The notes below the pieces were generated by a model. It had not been told where the DNA came from. It ran no database searches and saw only the letters and a list, made by a program, of their open reading frames with translations. DNA of 64,000 nt, taken from Citrobacter amalonaticus Y19 (lineage in GTDB: Bacteria; Pseudomonadota; Gammaproteobacteria; Enterobacterales; Enterobacteriaceae). Below are positions 51,990 to 60,404 of the stretch, one piece after another. Each line of letters starts with the position of its first letter. Within the stretch, counting starts at the first letter, position 1. The position numbers were made by a program, and so were the translations under genes. The stretch lies in the NCBI RefSeq assembly GCF_000981805.1, contig NZ_CP011132.1, positions 3,906,001 through 3,970,000 on the forward strand, in the 5' to 3' direction.

Positions 51990-52543
51990 CAGCGGCCTCC
52001 CACAGGAACGGGATGGGCAAGCCAGTCGCCATACGCTTTTGCATGGCTTTCCAGCTCCTGCGCGCTTTGTCGTCTGGCCCAGTAGATAATAATGGGACTC
52101 AGCCAGTGCATCCGGCACATTCCTGCCGTCAGTTCGAATGGCCGCAATACATCGCTCATTGGATAACGGTTCAGCGCGTCATAGCGATAGGCGCTCTCTG
52201 GTTCGCCGGTGGTGATGACGCTGCGCCAGTACTTTCCCGCAAGCTGATTTCCCCCAGGGCCGCTGGCAAAGCCACGGCTCAATACGCGATCCATCCACTC
52301 TTTGAGCAGCGCCGGACAGCTATAGGTGTACAGCGGATGCTGAAACACGATCACGTCATGTTCACGCAGTAACGCCTGCTCATGCGGGATATCGATAAAA
52401 AAATCAGGATAGTGCGCATAGAGATCGTGCACCGTAACGTTGCTGAGCTGCGTGGCCGGCTTAAGCAGTACCCGGTTTGCCACCGAGTCCTGAGATTCCG
52501 GATGGGCATACAGCAGCAAGACCTTTGCTGGCTGAGACATCAT
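51989..52543 (-). CDS. kefG: KefG, ancillary flavoprotein of KefB
   Basis: KefG is a quinone-oxidoreductase-like flavodoxin-fold protein needed for full KefB activity at the membrane. The 184-residue protein begins MMSQPAKVLLLYAHPESQDS and includes the HPLYTYSCPALLKEWMDRVL and TTGEPESAY motifs of the NQO1/KefF family. It directly precedes kefB with a one-base overlap. It diverges from yheS over a 134-bp gap. Confidence 0.95.
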   Translation of the reverse strand: MMSQPAKVLLLYAHPESQDSVANRVLLKPATQLSNVTVHDLYAHYPDFFIDIPHEQALLREHDVIVFQHPLYTYSCPALLKEWMDRVLSRGFASGPGGNQLAGKYWRSVITTGEPESAYRYDALNRYPMSDVLRPFELTAGMCRMHWLSPIIIYWARRQSAQELESHAKAYGDWLAHPVPVGGR

Positions 52544-52677
52544 CCCCCTCCCGGTTTTGTTTCTGTTTTTGTGTATAGTCGTCGTTTTGGGCTACCATTG
52601 CGGCCCGGTGCGGAAAATGGCCCACACCTTACATTATCATAATGATAAATTAACATAGTCTGAACATACGGCGCCTT

Positions 52678-54579
52678 ATGATTGTTTTCTCCTCGTTACA
52701 AATTCGTCGCGGCGTGCGCGTCTTACTGGACAATGCCACTGCCACTATCAATCCGGGCCAGAAAGTCGGTCTGGTGGGCAAGAACGGCTGCGGGAAATCT
52801 ACCCTGCTGGCATTGCTGAAAAATGAAATCAGCGCAGATGCCGGTGGTTTTACCTTCCCCGGTAGCTGGCAACTGGCATGGGTAAATCAGGAAACGCCTG
52901 CTCTGCCCCAGCCCGCGCTGGAATATGTCATTGACGGCGACCGCGAATATCGTCAACTGGAAGCGCAGTTGCATGACGCCAACGAACGTAACGATGGACA
53001 CGCCATTGCCACCGTCCACGGCAAGCTGGATGCCATCGACGCCTGGACCGTGCGCTCCCGCGCCGCCAGCCTGTTGCATGGTCTCGGCTTCTCCAATGAA
53101 CAACTGGAACGTCCGGTCAGCGACTTTTCCGGCGGCTGGCGTATGCGTCTCAACCTGGCCCAGGCGTTGATTTGTCGTTCCGATCTCCTCCTGCTCGATG
53201 AACCGACCAACCACCTCGATCTGGATGCGGTTATCTGGCTGGAAAAATGGCTGAAGAGCTATCAGGGCACTCTGATTCTGATCTCCCACGACCGTGACTT
53301 CCTCGATCCGGTGGTGGATAAAATCATTCATATCGAACAGCAAACCCTGTTCGAGTACACCGGCAACTACAGCGCGTTTGAGATTCAGCGTGCCACGCGT
53401 CTGGCCCAACAGCAGGCGATGTACGAAAGCCAGCAGGAGCGCGTGGCACATCTGCAAAGCTATATCGATCGCTTCCGCGCCAAAGCCACGAAAGCGAAAC
53501 AGGCGCAGAGCCGTATCAAGATGCTGGAACGCATGGAGCTGATTGCCCCGGCGCATGTCGACAACCCATTCCATTTCAGCTTCCGCGCGCCGGAGAGCCT
53601 ACCCAACCCACTGCTGAAAATGGAGAAAGTGAGCGCCGGTTATGGTGAACGCATCATCCTGGACTCGATCAAACTGAACCTGGTGCCGGGTTCACGCATT
53701 GGTCTGCTGGGACGCAACGGTGCGGGTAAATCCACGCTCATCAAACTGTTGGCGGGTGAACTGGCTCCCGTCAGCGGTGAAATCGGCCTGGCGAAAGGCA
53801 TCAAACTCGGTTACTTCGCCCAGCATCAGCTCGAGTATTTGCGGGCGGATGAGTCGCCGTTGCAGCATCTGGTGCGACTGGCGCCACAGGAGCTGGAACA
53901 GAAATTGCGCGACTATCTCGGCGGCTTCGGCTTCCAGGGTGATAAAGTCAGCGAAGAGACACGTCGTTTCTCCGGTGGCGAAAAAGCGCGACTGGTGCTG
54001 GCGCTGATCGTCTGGCAGCGTCCTAATTTGCTGCTGCTCGATGAACCGACCAACCACCTTGATCTCGACATGCGCCAGGCACTGACCGAAGCGTTGATCG
54101 ACTTTGAAGGGGCGCTGGTTGTCGTTTCGCACGACCGCCATTTGCTGCGCTCCACGACCGACGATCTGTATCTGGTGCATGATCGTAAAGTCGAGCCGTT
54201 TGATGGCGATCTGGAAGATTATCAGCAGTGGTTAAGCGATGTACAAAAGCAGGAAAACCAACCTGACGACGCAGCAAAAGAGAACGTCAACAGCGCGCAG
54301 GCGCGTAAAGATCAGAAGCGTCGTGAAGCCGAACTGCGAACGCAAACCCAGCCGCTGCGTAAGGAAATAGCCCGTCTGGAAAAAGAGATGGAGAAGCTGA
54401 ACGCACAGCTGGCGCAGGCTGAAGAAAAACTGGGCGACAGCGAACTTTACGACCAGAGCCGCAAGGCCGAGCTGACGGAATGTCTGCAACAGCAGGCCAG
54501 CGCCAAAGCCGGGCTGGAATCATGTGAAATGGCCTGGCTTGAGGCCCAGGAACAGCTCGAGCAGATGCTGAGTGAGTAA
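52678..54579 (+). CDS. yheS: YheS, ABC-F family ATPase
   Basis: A cytoplasmic ABC-F protein of 633 residues, with no membrane domain, of the group that acts on the ribosome. Two ATPase cassettes are complete: Walker A GKNGCGKST near residues 34-42 and GRNGAGKST near 346-354; signatures FSGGW and FSGGE; and two Walker B LLLDEPTNHLDLD motifs. A charged linker (about 235-290) is present between them, and a coiled-coil tail (residues ~545-633) follows. In E. coli, ABC-F proteins relieve or prevent ribosome stalling. It is followed by yheT after 5 nt. Confidence 0.95.
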   Translation: MIVFSSLQIRRGVRVLLDNATATINPGQKVGLVGKNGCGKSTLLALLKNEISADAGGFTFPGSWQLAWVNQETPALPQPALEYVIDGDREYRQLEAQLHDANERNDGHAIATVHGKLDAIDAWTVRSRAASLLHGLGFSNEQLERPVSDFSGGWRMRLNLAQALICRSDLLLLDEPTNHLDLDAVIWLEKWLKSYQGTLILISHDRDFLDPVVDKIIHIEQQTLFEYTGNYSAFEIQRATRLAQQQAMYESQQERVAHLQSYIDRFRAKATKAKQAQSRIKMLERMELIAPAHVDNPFHFSFRAPESLPNPLLKMEKVSAGYGERIILDSIKLNLVPGSRIGLLGRNGAGKSTLIKLLAGELAPVSGEIGLAKGIKLGYFAQHQLEYLRADESPLQHLVRLAPQELEQKLRDYLGGFGFQGDKVSEETRRFSGGEKARLVLALIVWQRPNLLLLDEPTNHLDLDMRQALTEALIDFEGALVVVSHDRHLLRSTTDDLYLVHDRKVEPFDGDLEDYQQWLSDVQKQENQPDDAAKENVNSAQARKDQKRREAELRTQTQPLRKEIARLEKEMEKLNAQLAQAEEKLGDSELYDQSRKAELTECLQQQASAKAGLESCEMAWLEAQEQLEQMLSE

Positions 54580-54584
54580 CGGTG

Positions 54585-55601
54585 ATGACACACGTAATCC
54601 TTCACGACCCTGAGATGCCAAATGGCAGCAGTGACGAATTCCGCCCGATGCGCGGTATCAGTAATCGCCATCTGCAAACGATGCTCCCACGCCTGATCCG
54701 GCGAAAGGTGAATTTCGACGCCCACTGGCAGCGTCTGGAATTGCCCGATGGCGACTTTGTCGATCTGGCATGGAGTGAAGATCCGCATCAGGCGAAGCAC
54801 AAGCCGCGCCTGGTGGTCTTTCATGGTCTGGAAGGTAGCCTGAACAGTCCGTACGCGCATGGTCTGATTGAGGCGGCAAAGAATCGTGGCTGGCTTGGCG
54901 TGGTGATGCACTTTCGCGGCTGTAGCGGCGAGCCCAATCGCCTGAATCGCATTTATCACTCGGGCGAAACCGAAGACGGGACCTGGTTCTTAGGCTGGTT
55001 ACAGCGGGAATTAGGCCATGCGCCGACGGCCGCCGTGGGCTATTCGCTTGGCGGAAACATGCTGGCGTGTCTGCTGGCAAAAGAAGGAAAAAACATCCCA
55101 CTCGACGCGGCAGTCATTGTCTCCGCTCCCTTTGTGCTGGAAGCCTGCAGCTACCATATGGATAAAGGCTTTTCCCGCGTTTATCAGCGCTATCTGCTCA
55201 ACCTGCTGAAGGCTAACGCGTCACGCAAGCTGGCAGCCTATCCCGGTTCGCTGCCGGTGAGTCTGGCGCAGTTGAAATCCCTGCGCCGTATCCGCGAGTT
55301 TGACGATCTCATCACCGCCAAAATTCACGGTTTCGCCGATGCTATCGACTACTATCGTCAGTGTAGCGCAATGCCCTTGCTCAGTGACATCGCCATTCCG
55401 ACGCTTATCATCCACGCGAAAGATGACCCATTTATGGACAGTCATGTGATCCCCAAAGCGGAAGATTTACCGCCGCAGGTGGAATATCAGTTAACTGAAC
55501 ACGGCGGCCACGTCGGGTTTATCGGCGGGACATTGCGTCGGCCCCAAATGTGGCTTGAGTCGCGCATTCCTGACTGGCTGACACCGTACCTGGAGGCATA
55601 A
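54585..55601 (+). CDS. yheT: YheT, alpha/beta hydrolase
   Basis: A 338-residue alpha/beta-hydrolase of the YheT/ABHD1-3 family, possibly an esterase or lipase; the substrate is unknown. The nucleophile elbow is GYSLGGNM near residue 148-155, the acid is likely the aspartate in HAKDDPFM, and the histidine lies in EHGGHVGF. The ATG at 54585 follows a GTG at 54582; the ATG is the more likely start. It sits between yheS and yheU with almost no gaps. Confidence 0.9.
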   Translation: MTHVILHDPEMPNGSSDEFRPMRGISNRHLQTMLPRLIRRKVNFDAHWQRLELPDGDFVDLAWSEDPHQAKHKPRLVVFHGLEGSLNSPYAHGLIEAAKNRGWLGVVMHFRGCSGEPNRLNRIYHSGETEDGTWFLGWLQRELGHAPTAAVGYSLGGNMLACLLAKEGKNIPLDAAVIVSAPFVLEACSYHMDKGFSRVYQRYLLNLLKANASRKLAAYPGSLPVSLAQLKSLRRIREFDDLITAKIHGFADAIDYYRQCSAMPLLSDIAIPTLIIHAKDDPFMDSHVIPKAEDLPPQVEYQLTEHGGHVGFIGGTLRRPQMWLESRIPDWLTPYLEA

Positions 55602-55603
55602 CC

Positions 55604-55822
55604 ATGCAGATCCCCTGGCAAGACCTTTCCCCCGAAACGCTGGATAATCTGATCGAAAGCTTTGTGTTGCGCGAAGGCACCGATTATGGTGAACATGAAC
55701 GTACCCTTGAGCAAAAAGTCGCCGACGTTAAACGCCAGTTACAGTGTGGAGAAGCGATTCTGGTGTGGTCTGAGTTGCACGAAACCGTCAACATCATGCC
55801 ACGCAAATCATTTCGCGAATAA
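55604..55822 (+). CDS. yheU: YheU, conserved UPF0270 protein
   Basis: A 72-residue acidic protein of the UPF0270 family, MQIPWQDLSPETLDNLIESF at the start. No function is known and no catalytic motif is evident. It starts 2 nt after yheT and closes the yheS-yheT-yheU operon. Confidence 0.93.
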   Translation: MQIPWQDLSPETLDNLIESFVLREGTDYGEHERTLEQKVADVKRQLQCGEAILVWSELHETVNIMPRKSFRE

Positions 55823-55876
55823 CCCGCACGCTATCGGCCGACTATAATAAAAAATCAATTTATTGATGGAGTTAAC

Positions 55877-56746
55877 ATGTCTGCCAAACATCCGGTGATA
55901 GCGGTAACAGGATCCAGCGGCGCGGGGACCACCACCACCAGCCTCGCGTTTCGTAAAATTTTTGCGCAGCTCAACCTGCGCGCCGCCGAGGTGGAAGGCG
56001 ACAGTTTTCATCGCTATACCCGTCCGGAAATGGATATGGCGATCCGCAAGGCGCGCGATGCCGGACGCCACATCAGCTATTTTGGCCCCGACGCTAATGA
56101 CTTCGGTCTGCTGGAACAGACGTTTGTTGAGTACGGTCAGACGGGCAAAGGCCAGTCGCGAAAATATCTGCATACCTACGATGAAGCCGTCCCGTGGAAC
56201 CAGGTGCCGGGGACGTTCACTCCGTGGCAACCCCTGCCGGAACCCACCGACGTGCTGTTCTATGAAGGCCTGCACGGCGGCGTCGTCACGCCGCAGCATG
56301 AGGTCGCAAGCCATGTTGACCTGCTGGTCGGCGTTGTCCCCATCGTTAACCTGGAATGGATCCAGAAACTGATCCGTGATACCAGCGAGCGAGGCCATTC
56401 TCGTGAAGCGGTGATGGATTCCGTGGTGCGTTCGATGGACGACTATATCAACTACATTACGCCGCAGTTCTCCCGCACCCACATCAACTTTCAGCGCGTC
56501 CCTACCGTTGACACGTCAAACCCATTTGCGGCCAAAGGCATTCCGTCACTGGATGAAAGCTTTGTGGTGATTCATTTCCGCAATCTGGAAGGGATCGATT
56601 TCCCCTGGCTGCTGGCGATGCTGCAGGGGTCATTCATTTCCCACATCAATACCCTGGTGGTACCTGGCGGTAAAATGGGGCTGGCCATGGAACTGATTAT
56701 GTTGCCGTTGGTACAACGACTGATGGAAGGGAAAAAAATCGAGTAA
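55877..56746 (+). CDS. prkB: PrkB, phosphoribulokinase-like protein
   Basis: A 289-residue P-loop kinase of the phosphoribulokinase/uridine kinase family. Walker A is GSSGAGTT at residues 12-19. The segment VEGDSFHRYTRPEMD and the YEGLHGGVV loop are typical of phosphoribulokinase. Enterics lack RuBisCO, so the natural substrate is uncertain. It is followed by a REP pair and the convergent gene yhfA. Confidence 0.92.
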   Translation: MSAKHPVIAVTGSSGAGTTTTSLAFRKIFAQLNLRAAEVEGDSFHRYTRPEMDMAIRKARDAGRHISYFGPDANDFGLLEQTFVEYGQTGKGQSRKYLHTYDEAVPWNQVPGTFTPWQPLPEPTDVLFYEGLHGGVVTPQHEVASHVDLLVGVVPIVNLEWIQKLIRDTSERGHSREAVMDSVVRSMDDYINYITPQFSRTHINFQRVPTVDTSNPFAAKGIPSLDESFVVIHFRNLEGIDFPWLLAMLQGSFISHINTLVVPGGKMGLAMELIMLPLVQRLMEGKKIE

Positions 56747-56755
56747 GGTAAGATT

Positions 56756-56827
56756 TTGCCGGATGGCGACGTTGCGTTATCCGGCCTACTCCTGTCGTAG
56801 GCCTGATAAGCGCAGCGCCATCAGGCA
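56756..56827. repeat. REP pair (BIME) between prkB and yhfA
   Basis: Two opposed REP units, 56756-56786 and 56797-56827, start 10 nt after prkB and end 8 nt before the yhfA stop. Same class as the elements at 49189 and 60325. Confidence 0.92.
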
Positions 56828-56834
56828 AGAAACA

Positions 56835-57239
56835 TCAGGCAGCAATCACTTCATACGAATGGGTAATATTGACCGCTTTTCCCAGCATCAACGCCACGGA
56901 GCAATACTTCTCGGCGGAGAGATCAACCGCACGCGAAACGGCGGCATCTTTCAGGTCGTGACCCGTGACAATAAAATGCAGATTGATGTGGGTGAACAGG
57001 CGTGGCGCCTCTTCGCGACGTTCTGAAGTCAGTTTCACTTCGCAGTTCGTCACATCCTGACGGCCTTTTTGCAGAATAGAAACCACGTCAATGGCGCTGC
57101 ACCCCCCTGCCGCCATCAACACCATTTCCATCGGGCTCGGCGCTTTATCACCGGAGTTACCGTCCATCAAAATCTGGTGACCGGAAGCCGACTCACCAAG
57201 GAAGGTTAACCCTTCAACCCATTTAACACGCGCTTGCAT
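56835..57239 (-). CDS. yhfA: YhfA, OsmC/Ohr-family protein
   Basis: A 134-residue protein of the OsmC family, whose studied members detoxify organic hydroperoxides with two cysteines. Here the cysteines are in AAGGCSAIDVV (near residue 48) and KYCSVALML (near 113), at family positions. The substrate of YhfA itself is unknown. It diverges from crp, as in E. coli. Confidence 0.92.
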   Translation of the reverse strand: MQARVKWVEGLTFLGESASGHQILMDGNSGDKAPSPMEMVLMAAGGCSAIDVVSILQKGRQDVTNCEVKLTSERREEAPRLFTHINLHFIVTGHDLKDAAVSRAVDLSAEKYCSVALMLGKAVNITHSYEVIAA

Positions 57240-57546
57240 ATTTGTTAACTCCAGTGCGTCAATTTTCCTGACAGATTACGCGTACATAACAATTCTCGCA
57301 ACGGAAGGCGACCTCCGTCATGCTGAAGCGAGACACCAGGAGACACACGGCTAAAGCTATGCTAAAACAGTCAGGATGCTACAGTAATACATTGATGTGT
57401 TGCATGTATGCAGAGGACTTCACATTAAAGGCTGCAGTTCGTTTTTGACAGCCTCTTCCCAGGACTCGGGAAGCACATTTTTGCAACCCCAGAGACAGCG
57501 GATTTTTTTGGCTCTGGAGACAGCTTATAACAGAGGATAATCGCGC
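57240..57546 (+). promoter_or_regulatory. yhfA-crp intergenic region with crp promoter and CRP site
   Basis: This 307-bp gap contains no gene. A -10-like TATGCT lies at 57358-57363 at the position of the main E. coli crp promoter. A half-conserved CRP site, TGCAG-N6-TCACA, lies at 57409-57424 downstream of it, at the position of the E. coli autoregulatory site. The untranslated leader of about 170 nt contains a hairpin (CCAGAG with CTCTGG, about 57490-57517). AGAGGA precedes the crp ATG. Confidence 0.7.
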
Positions 57547-58179
57547 ATGGTGCTTGGCAAACCGCAAACAGACCCGACACTCGAATGGTTCTTGTCTCAT
57601 TGCCACATTCATAAGTACCCGTCCAAGAGCACGCTGATTCACCAGGGTGAAAAAGCAGAAACGTTGTACTACATCGTTAAGGGCTCAGTGGCAGTGTTGA
57701 TTAAAGATGAGGAAGGGAAAGAAATGATCCTTTCTTATCTGAATCAGGGTGATTTCATTGGCGAACTGGGCCTGTTTGAAGAAGGCCAGGAACGTAGCGC
57801 ATGGGTTCGAGCGAAAACAGCGTGTGAAGTGGCTGAAATTTCCTATAAGAAATTCCGCCAGTTGATCCAGGTGAACCCGGATATTCTGATGCGCCTGTCT
57901 TCCCAAATGGCTCGCCGCCTGCAAGTCACTTCAGAGAAAGTCGGTAACCTGGCCTTCCTCGATGTGACCGGTCGTATCGCCCAGACTCTGCTGAATCTGG
58001 CGAAACAGCCTGATGCGATGACTCACCCGGACGGTATGCAGATCAAAATCACTCGCCAGGAGATTGGCCAGATCGTTGGCTGCTCTCGTGAAACCGTTGG
58101 TCGTATTCTGAAGATGCTGGAAGATCAGAACCTGATCTCCGCTCACGGTAAAACGATCGTCGTTTACGGCACTCGTTAA
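57547..58179 (+). CDS. crp: CRP, cyclic AMP receptor protein
   Basis: CRP is the global activator of carbon-source genes. The 210-residue protein has the cAMP-binding barrel (residues 1-136, with GELGLFEEGQERSAWVRA) and the DNA-binding helix-turn-helix (TRQEIGQIVGCSRETVGRIL, about 169-188). Recognition residues Arg181, Glu182 and Arg186 are present. It differs from E. coli by Ser instead of Ala in RLSSQMARR near residue 118-119, a change I recall in Salmonella too. Its terminator runs into the start of yhfK. Confidence 0.98.
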   Translation: MVLGKPQTDPTLEWFLSHCHIHKYPSKSTLIHQGEKAETLYYIVKGSVAVLIKDEEGKEMILSYLNQGDFIGELGLFEEGQERSAWVRAKTACEVAEISYKKFRQLIQVNPDILMRLSSQMARRLQVTSEKVGNLAFLDVTGRIAQTLLNLAKQPDAMTHPDGMQIKITRQEIGQIVGCSRETVGRILKMLEDQNLISAHGKTIVVYGTR

Positions 58180-58189
58180 TCTCATCGGA

Positions 58190-58226
58190 AATGACGCGCT
58201 ACCCGGTGGCGCGTCATTTTTGTTTT
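58190..58226 (+). terminator. Intrinsic terminator of crp
   Basis: A perfect 10-bp stem (58190-58199 with 58209-58218) is followed by TTTTTGTTTT, 10 nt after the crp stop. The T-run ends only 4-5 nt before the predicted yhfK start at 58231. Confidence 0.9.
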
Positions 58227-58230
58227 GCCA

Positions 58231-60318
58231 ATGTGGCGCAGACTGATTTATCACCCAGAAATCAACTATGCACTACGTCAAACACTGGTGCTCTGCTTGC
58301 CCGTGGCCGTCGGCCTGATCATCGGGCAGTTACATCTGGGCCTGCTCTTCTCTCTCGTTCCCGCCTGCTGCAATATTGCCGGGCTTGATACTCCGCATAA
58401 ACGCTTTTTCAAACGCCTGATTATCGGTGCGTCGCTGTTTGCTGGCTGTAGCCTGATCATGCAACTGCTGCTGGCGCAGGCGATACCGTTACCCCTGATC
58501 CTGACCGGCCTGACGCTCACGCTTGGCGTCACTGCGGAGTTGAGCGCCCTTCACGCCCGCCTGCTTCCGGCCTCGCTGATTGCGGCGATTTTCACACTGA
58601 GCCTGGCAGGAAACATGCCTGTCTGGGAGCCTCTGCTGATCTACGCGCTGGGCACGCTATGGTACGGGTTGTTTAACTGGTTCTGGTTTTGGCTCTGGCG
58701 TGAGCAGCCGCTTCGCGAATCACTGAGCCTGTTGTACCGGGAACTGGCAGATTACTGCGAAGCCAAATACAGTATGCTGACCCAGCATACTGACCCGGAA
58801 AAAGCGTTGCCGCCACTGCTGATGCGCCAGCAGAAAGCGGTCGACCTCATCACCCAATGCTATCAGCAGATGCACATGCTGTCGGCGCATCACAATAATG
58901 ACTACAAGCGGATGCTGCGCGCTTTTCAGGAAGCACTGGATCTGCAGGAGCATATCTCCGTCAGTCTGCATCAGCCGGAAGAAGTGCAAAAGCTGGTCGA
59001 ACGCAGCCACGCGGAGCAGGTGATCCGCTGGAATGCGCAAACGGTCGCCGCTCGCCTGCGCGTACTGGCGGATGACATTCTCTATCACCGACTGCCGACG
59101 CGGTTTACCATGCAAAAGCAGATTGGCGCGCTGGAAAAAATTGCGAATCAGCATCCGGATAACCCCGTCGGTCAGTTCTGTTACTGGCATTTCAGCCGTA
59201 TCGCCCGCGTGCTTCGCACCCAGCGGCCACTCTACGCCCGCGATCTGATGGCCGATAAACAGCGTCGGTTACCGCTGCTACCGGCGCTGAAAAACTACCT
59301 CTCATTGAAATCTCCGGCGCTGCGTAATGCCGGGCGGATCAGCGTAATGCTCAGCATTGCCAGTCTGATGGGGTCGGCGTTACATCTGCCGAAACCTTAC
59401 TGGATCCTGATGACCATTCTGTTTGTGACACAAAACGGTTACGGCGCCACCCGCGTGCGTATTTTGCACCGTTCGGCAGGAACGCTGGTGGGGCTGATTA
59501 TCGCAGGCGTGACGCTGCACTTTCATATTCCTGAAGGGTATACGCTGGCGCTGATGCTGGTGATCACCCTGGTCAGCTATCTGACCATCCGGAAAAACTA
59601 CGGATGGGCGACGGTAGGATTTACCCTCACCGCGGTGTATACCCTGCAACTCCTGACGCTGGACGGCGAGCAGTTTATTATCCCGCGATTTGTCGATACG
59701 GTCATGGGCTGCCTGATTGCGTTTGGGGGGACCGTCTGGCTGTGGCCGCAGTGGCAGAGCGGTCTGTTGCGTAAAAACGCCCATGACGCGCTGGAGGCCG
59801 ATCAAGAGGCCATTCGCCTGATTCTGAGTAACGATCCGCAACCGACGCCGCTCGCCTGGCAGCGTATGCGGGTCAATCAGGCGCACAACACGCTGTTTAA
59901 CTCGCTCAATCAGGCGATGCAGGAACCCGGCTTTAACAGCCATTATCTGGAAGAAATGAAGCTGTGGGTGACGCACAGCCAGTTTATCGTCGAGCACATC
60001 AATGCCATGACCACGCTGGCGCGCGAGCATACGATGCTGACGCCCGACCTGGCGCAGCGGTATCTGCAATCGTGTGAAATTGCGCTGCAACGCTGTCAAC
60101 AACGACTGGAGTACGACGGGCCGGGCAGCTCAGGGGATGTGAACATCCTGGAAGCGCCAGAGATGCTCACCCACGGACCGTCAAGTACCCTGGAACAGCA
60201 TCTACAGCGTGTTATCGGTCACCTGAACACTATGCATACCATCTCGTCCGTGGCATGGCGTCAGCGGCCGCACCACGGAATCTGGCTCAGCCGCCGGTTG
60301 CGGGATATGCGGGGTTAA
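58231..60318 (+). CDS. yhfK: YhfK, FUSC-family inner-membrane protein (YccS/YhfK type)
   Basis: A polytopic protein of 695 residues in the YccS/YhfK branch of the fusaric-acid-resistance-like (FUSC) family. Hydrophobic helices cluster near residues 15-160, and a second membrane block lies at about 365-510. The two are separated by a soluble region, and a soluble C-terminal domain follows, giving two related halves. It is presumed an exporter component; the substrate is unknown. I chose the ATG at 58231 (MWRRLIYHPEINYA) over a TTG at 58225. No good ribosome-binding site precedes it. It ends beside a REP pair. Confidence 0.9.
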   Translation: MWRRLIYHPEINYALRQTLVLCLPVAVGLIIGQLHLGLLFSLVPACCNIAGLDTPHKRFFKRLIIGASLFAGCSLIMQLLLAQAIPLPLILTGLTLTLGVTAELSALHARLLPASLIAAIFTLSLAGNMPVWEPLLIYALGTLWYGLFNWFWFWLWREQPLRESLSLLYRELADYCEAKYSMLTQHTDPEKALPPLLMRQQKAVDLITQCYQQMHMLSAHHNNDYKRMLRAFQEALDLQEHISVSLHQPEEVQKLVERSHAEQVIRWNAQTVAARLRVLADDILYHRLPTRFTMQKQIGALEKIANQHPDNPVGQFCYWHFSRIARVLRTQRPLYARDLMADKQRRLPLLPALKNYLSLKSPALRNAGRISVMLSIASLMGSALHLPKPYWILMTILFVTQNGYGATRVRILHRSAGTLVGLIIAGVTLHFHIPEGYTLALMLVITLVSYLTIRKNYGWATVGFTLTAVYTLQLLTLDGEQFIIPRFVDTVMGCLIAFGGTVWLWPQWQSGLLRKNAHDALEADQEAIRLILSNDPQPTPLAWQRMRVNQAHNTLFNSLNQAMQEPGFNSHYLEEMKLWVTHSQFIVEHINAMTTLAREHTMLTPDLAQRYLQSCEIALQRCQQRLEYDGPGSSGDVNILEAPEMLTHGPSSTLEQHLQRVIGHLNTMHTISSVAWRQRPHHGIWLSRRLRDMRG

Positions 60319-60324
60319 CACTGA

Positions 60325-60399
60325 TTGCCGGATGGCGGCGTAACGCCTTATCCGGCCTACAGACGTTTGTAGGCCTGATAAGCGCAGCGCCATCAGGCA
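60325..60399. repeat. REP pair (BIME) between yhfK and argD
   Basis: Opposed REP units at 60325-60357 and 60369-60399 fill the 86-bp convergent gap between yhfK and argD. Confidence 0.92.
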
Positions 60400-60404
60400 A
60401 ACCG

